From Gemmatimonadota bacterium (GTDB lineage: Bacteria > Gemmatimonadota > Gemmatimonadetes > Gemmatimonadales > GWC2-71-9): DNA of 7,931 bases. The stretch lies in NCBI GenBank assembly GCA_027294815.1, contig JAPULP010000108.1, positions 1-7,931 on the forward strand, in the 5' to 3' direction. The translations under genes were made by a program, and so were the position numbers. Of this stretch, positions 6,920 to 7,931 are shown in pieces (position 1 is the stretch's first letter; each line of letters begins with the position of its first letter). The notes under the pieces were generated by a model. That model was not told the DNA's origin and made no database searches. It saw only the letters and a program-made list of their open reading frames with translations.

Positions 6920-7342
6920 ATGCTGACACTCGCGATCATCAAACCCGACGCCGTCCAGAGGGGCCGGGCAGGCAATATCCTGGCACACCTCGAATCTCAA
7001 GGATTCGTGCTGCGGGCGGTCCGTATGACGCGGCTGACGAAATCGGAGGCGCAGGCGTTCTACGAGGTCCATAAGGACCGGCCCTTCTACGCTTCGCTCG
7101 TGGAATTCATGACCTCGGCGCCCTGCATCCCGCTCGTGCTGGAGCGGGAAGACGCGGTCGCCCATTTGAGGACGGTCATCGGGGCCACCGATCCCGCCGA
7201 GGCGGAAGAGGGGACGATCCGAAAGCTGCATGCCGAATCGAAGGAGCGGAACGCGATCCATGCGTCGGATTCGCCCGAGAACGCCGTGCGGGAGGTGGGG
7301 TTTTTCTTCTCGGAGGCGGAACGGCAGCGTATTTCGGCGTGA
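6920..7342 (+). CDS. ndk: Nucleoside diphosphate kinase
   Basis: A 140-residue protein of normal Ndk length. It transfers the gamma phosphate of ATP to (d)NDPs through a phosphohistidine, keeping NTP and dNTP pools balanced. Landmarks are LAIIKPDAVQRG (4-15), FYEVHKDRPFYASLVEFM (47-64), a VLERE segment (73-77), LRTVIGATDP (83-92), EGTIRKLH (97-104) and the active site ERNAIHASDSPENA (109-122), with catalytic His114. The stretch between the GTIR arginine and the active-site Asn is divergent (KLHAESKE instead of the usual ADF-type sequence), but catalytic residues remain. The gene starts 17 nt after the EIIA-CBS stop. No Shine-Dalgarno is visible; a run of seven T (6907-6913) precedes the ATG. 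Its position after sucCD makes sense, since Ndk interconverts the ATP or GTP formed there. Confidence 0.96.
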   Translation: MLTLAIIKPDAVQRGRAGNILAHLESQGFVLRAVRMTRLTKSEAQAFYEVHKDRPFYASLVEFMTSAPCIPLVLEREDAVAHLRTVIGATDPAEAEEGTIRKLHAESKERNAIHASDSPENAVREVGFFFSEAERQRISA

Positions 7343-7350
7343 ATGGCGCG

Positions 7351-7379
7351 TTGACCCATATGTGGGTGCTAGATAGGTT
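7351..7379 (+). promoter_or_regulatory. Possible promoter for the DUF177-rpmF unit, predicting a leaderless mRNA
   Basis: TTGACC (7351-7356, five of six to the -35 consensus) is followed after 17 nt by TAGGTT (7374-7379, three of six to the -10 consensus). The start point would fall near 7386, almost on the ATG at 7388. That gene has no Shine-Dalgarno, which fits leaderless translation. A 5-bp inverted repeat ACCCA-TATG-TGGGT (7354-7367) overlaps the -35 and spacer and could be an operator. The -10 match is weak. Confidence 0.35.
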
Positions 7380-7387
7380 TATCGGCT

Positions 7388-7894
7388 ATGTTGCCGGTGG
7401 ATGTCGGTGGTCTCGATCGGGGCCCGGTAGATGTTTCGAGGACCATCGCGAGCGACGACCCCTTGTTCGACGATCTCGATTTCGAGCTTACGGGGCCGGT
7501 CCGGCTTTCCGGGCGTCTGTTGAGTGCCAGTTTGGGTCGATTTTACTGGCAGGGAAGCATTGCCACCGACGTTGACGCGACTTGTCGTCGGTGCCTGTCA
7601 TCCACTCCGCGCCAGATCGACGCGCAGGTGCACCTGGTTTTCACGGAAGACCAGGACACGGACGACCCGTCCGTGTACGTGGTTCCGGCGAGGGCGGACG
7701 TGCTGGATCTCAGCGAAGCGATTCGCGAAGAACTGATCCTCGCACTCGAGGCGTACGTGCTGTGTCGGGAGGATTGCAAAGGGTTGTGTCCGAGCTGTGG
7801 CACTGATCTGAACACGAATTCGTGCGACTGTCGACCGCCGTCTGATCTGCGGTGGGCGGCGCTCGAAAAATCAAAAACCAAGGTTAACGAGTAA
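7388..7894 (+). CDS. yceD: DUF177 / YceD family protein linked to 23S rRNA accumulation
   Basis: A 168-residue member of PF02620 (DUF177, E. coli YceD). Family members in bacteria and plastids are reported to be needed for normal 23S rRNA accumulation; the exact activity is unknown. The typical beta-rich N-terminal part is followed by a CRRC pair (66-69) and an acidic stretch (86-94). The conserved LDLSEAIREELILAL helix (106-120) leads into the cysteine cluster CREDCKGLCPSCGTDLNTNSC (126-146) plus C148. Cys66, 69, 126, 130, 134, 137, 146 and 148 could bind zinc, which is an inference. Position directly before rpmF is the standard arrangement for this family. ATG 7388 has no visible ribosome binding site, though the N-terminus it gives (MLPVDVGGLDRG) resembles family starts. 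Confidence 0.88.
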   Translation: MLPVDVGGLDRGPVDVSRTIASDDPLFDDLDFELTGPVRLSGRLLSASLGRFYWQGSIATDVDATCRRCLSSTPRQIDAQVHLVFTEDQDTDDPSVYVVPARADVLDLSEAIREELILALEAYVLCREDCKGLCPSCGTDLNTNSCDCRPPSDLRWAALEKSKTKVNE

Positions 7895-7900
7895 ACGACC

Positions 7901-7931
7901 ATGGCCGTCCCCAAGCGAAGAACCTCAAAGA
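7901..7931 (+). CDS. rpmF: Ribosomal protein L32 (bL32), 5' part only, cut by the window edge
   Basis: Ten codons read MAVPKRRTSK, the near-invariant start of bacterial L32, a small protein of the large ribosomal subunit. The gene begins 6 nt after the stop of the DUF177 gene, the conserved yceD-rpmF pairing, and the two are almost certainly co-transcribed. In many bacteria plsX and fatty-acid synthesis genes follow; that lies outside this window. The zinc-binding cysteines that some L32 proteins carry are beyond the edge and cannot be judged. Confidence 0.93.
   Translation, partial: MAVPKRRTSK

Overview
The window looks like ordinary chromosomal DNA from a GC-rich, free-living bacterium. 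I infer Gemmatimonadota or a similar phylum from the GC-rich codon use and the neighbourhood (succinyl-CoA synthetase, EIIA-CBS, ndk, DUF177, rpmF). This is a guess from gene order and style, not a demonstrated assignment. I see no mobile element, CRISPR array, tRNA, rRNA or phage gene.

Layout: positions 1-417 hold no convincing long gene. They are rich in inverted repeats, with a perfect TATAAT on the minus strand and a possible small minus-strand ORF, so they may carry an unannotated RNA or a divergent leader. From 418 to the right edge everything is on the plus strand and tightly packed. The order is: a seven-helix UPF0182 membrane protein (418-3000), carbamate kinase (3028-3984), succinyl-CoA synthetase beta and alpha subunits (3981-5120 and 5117-5986), a PtsN-like EIIA domain fused to a CBS pair (5991-6902), nucleoside diphosphate kinase (6920-7342), a DUF177/YceD protein (7388-7894), and the first ten codons of ribosomal protein L32 (7901 to the edge).

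How the genes fit together: arcC-sucC and sucC-sucD overlap by 4 bp (GTGA and ATGA), and the EIIA-CBS gene follows sucD by 4 nt, so arcC-sucCD-EIIA/CBS is almost certainly one translationally coupled unit. Its theme is phosphoryl transfer and energy charge: carbamoyl-phosphate and succinyl-CoA substrate-level ATP formation, a possible adenine-nucleotide/phospho-His sensor, then Ndk to spread the phosphate among NTPs. yceD-rpmF begins the widely conserved yceD-rpmF(-plsX-fab) ribosome/lipid block, possibly from its own leaderless promoter just downstream of ndk.

The points most worth a second look are the coupling of carbamate kinase to sucCD, the EIIA-CBS fusion inside this operon, and the structured 5' region. 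Nothing here proves a wholly new system.
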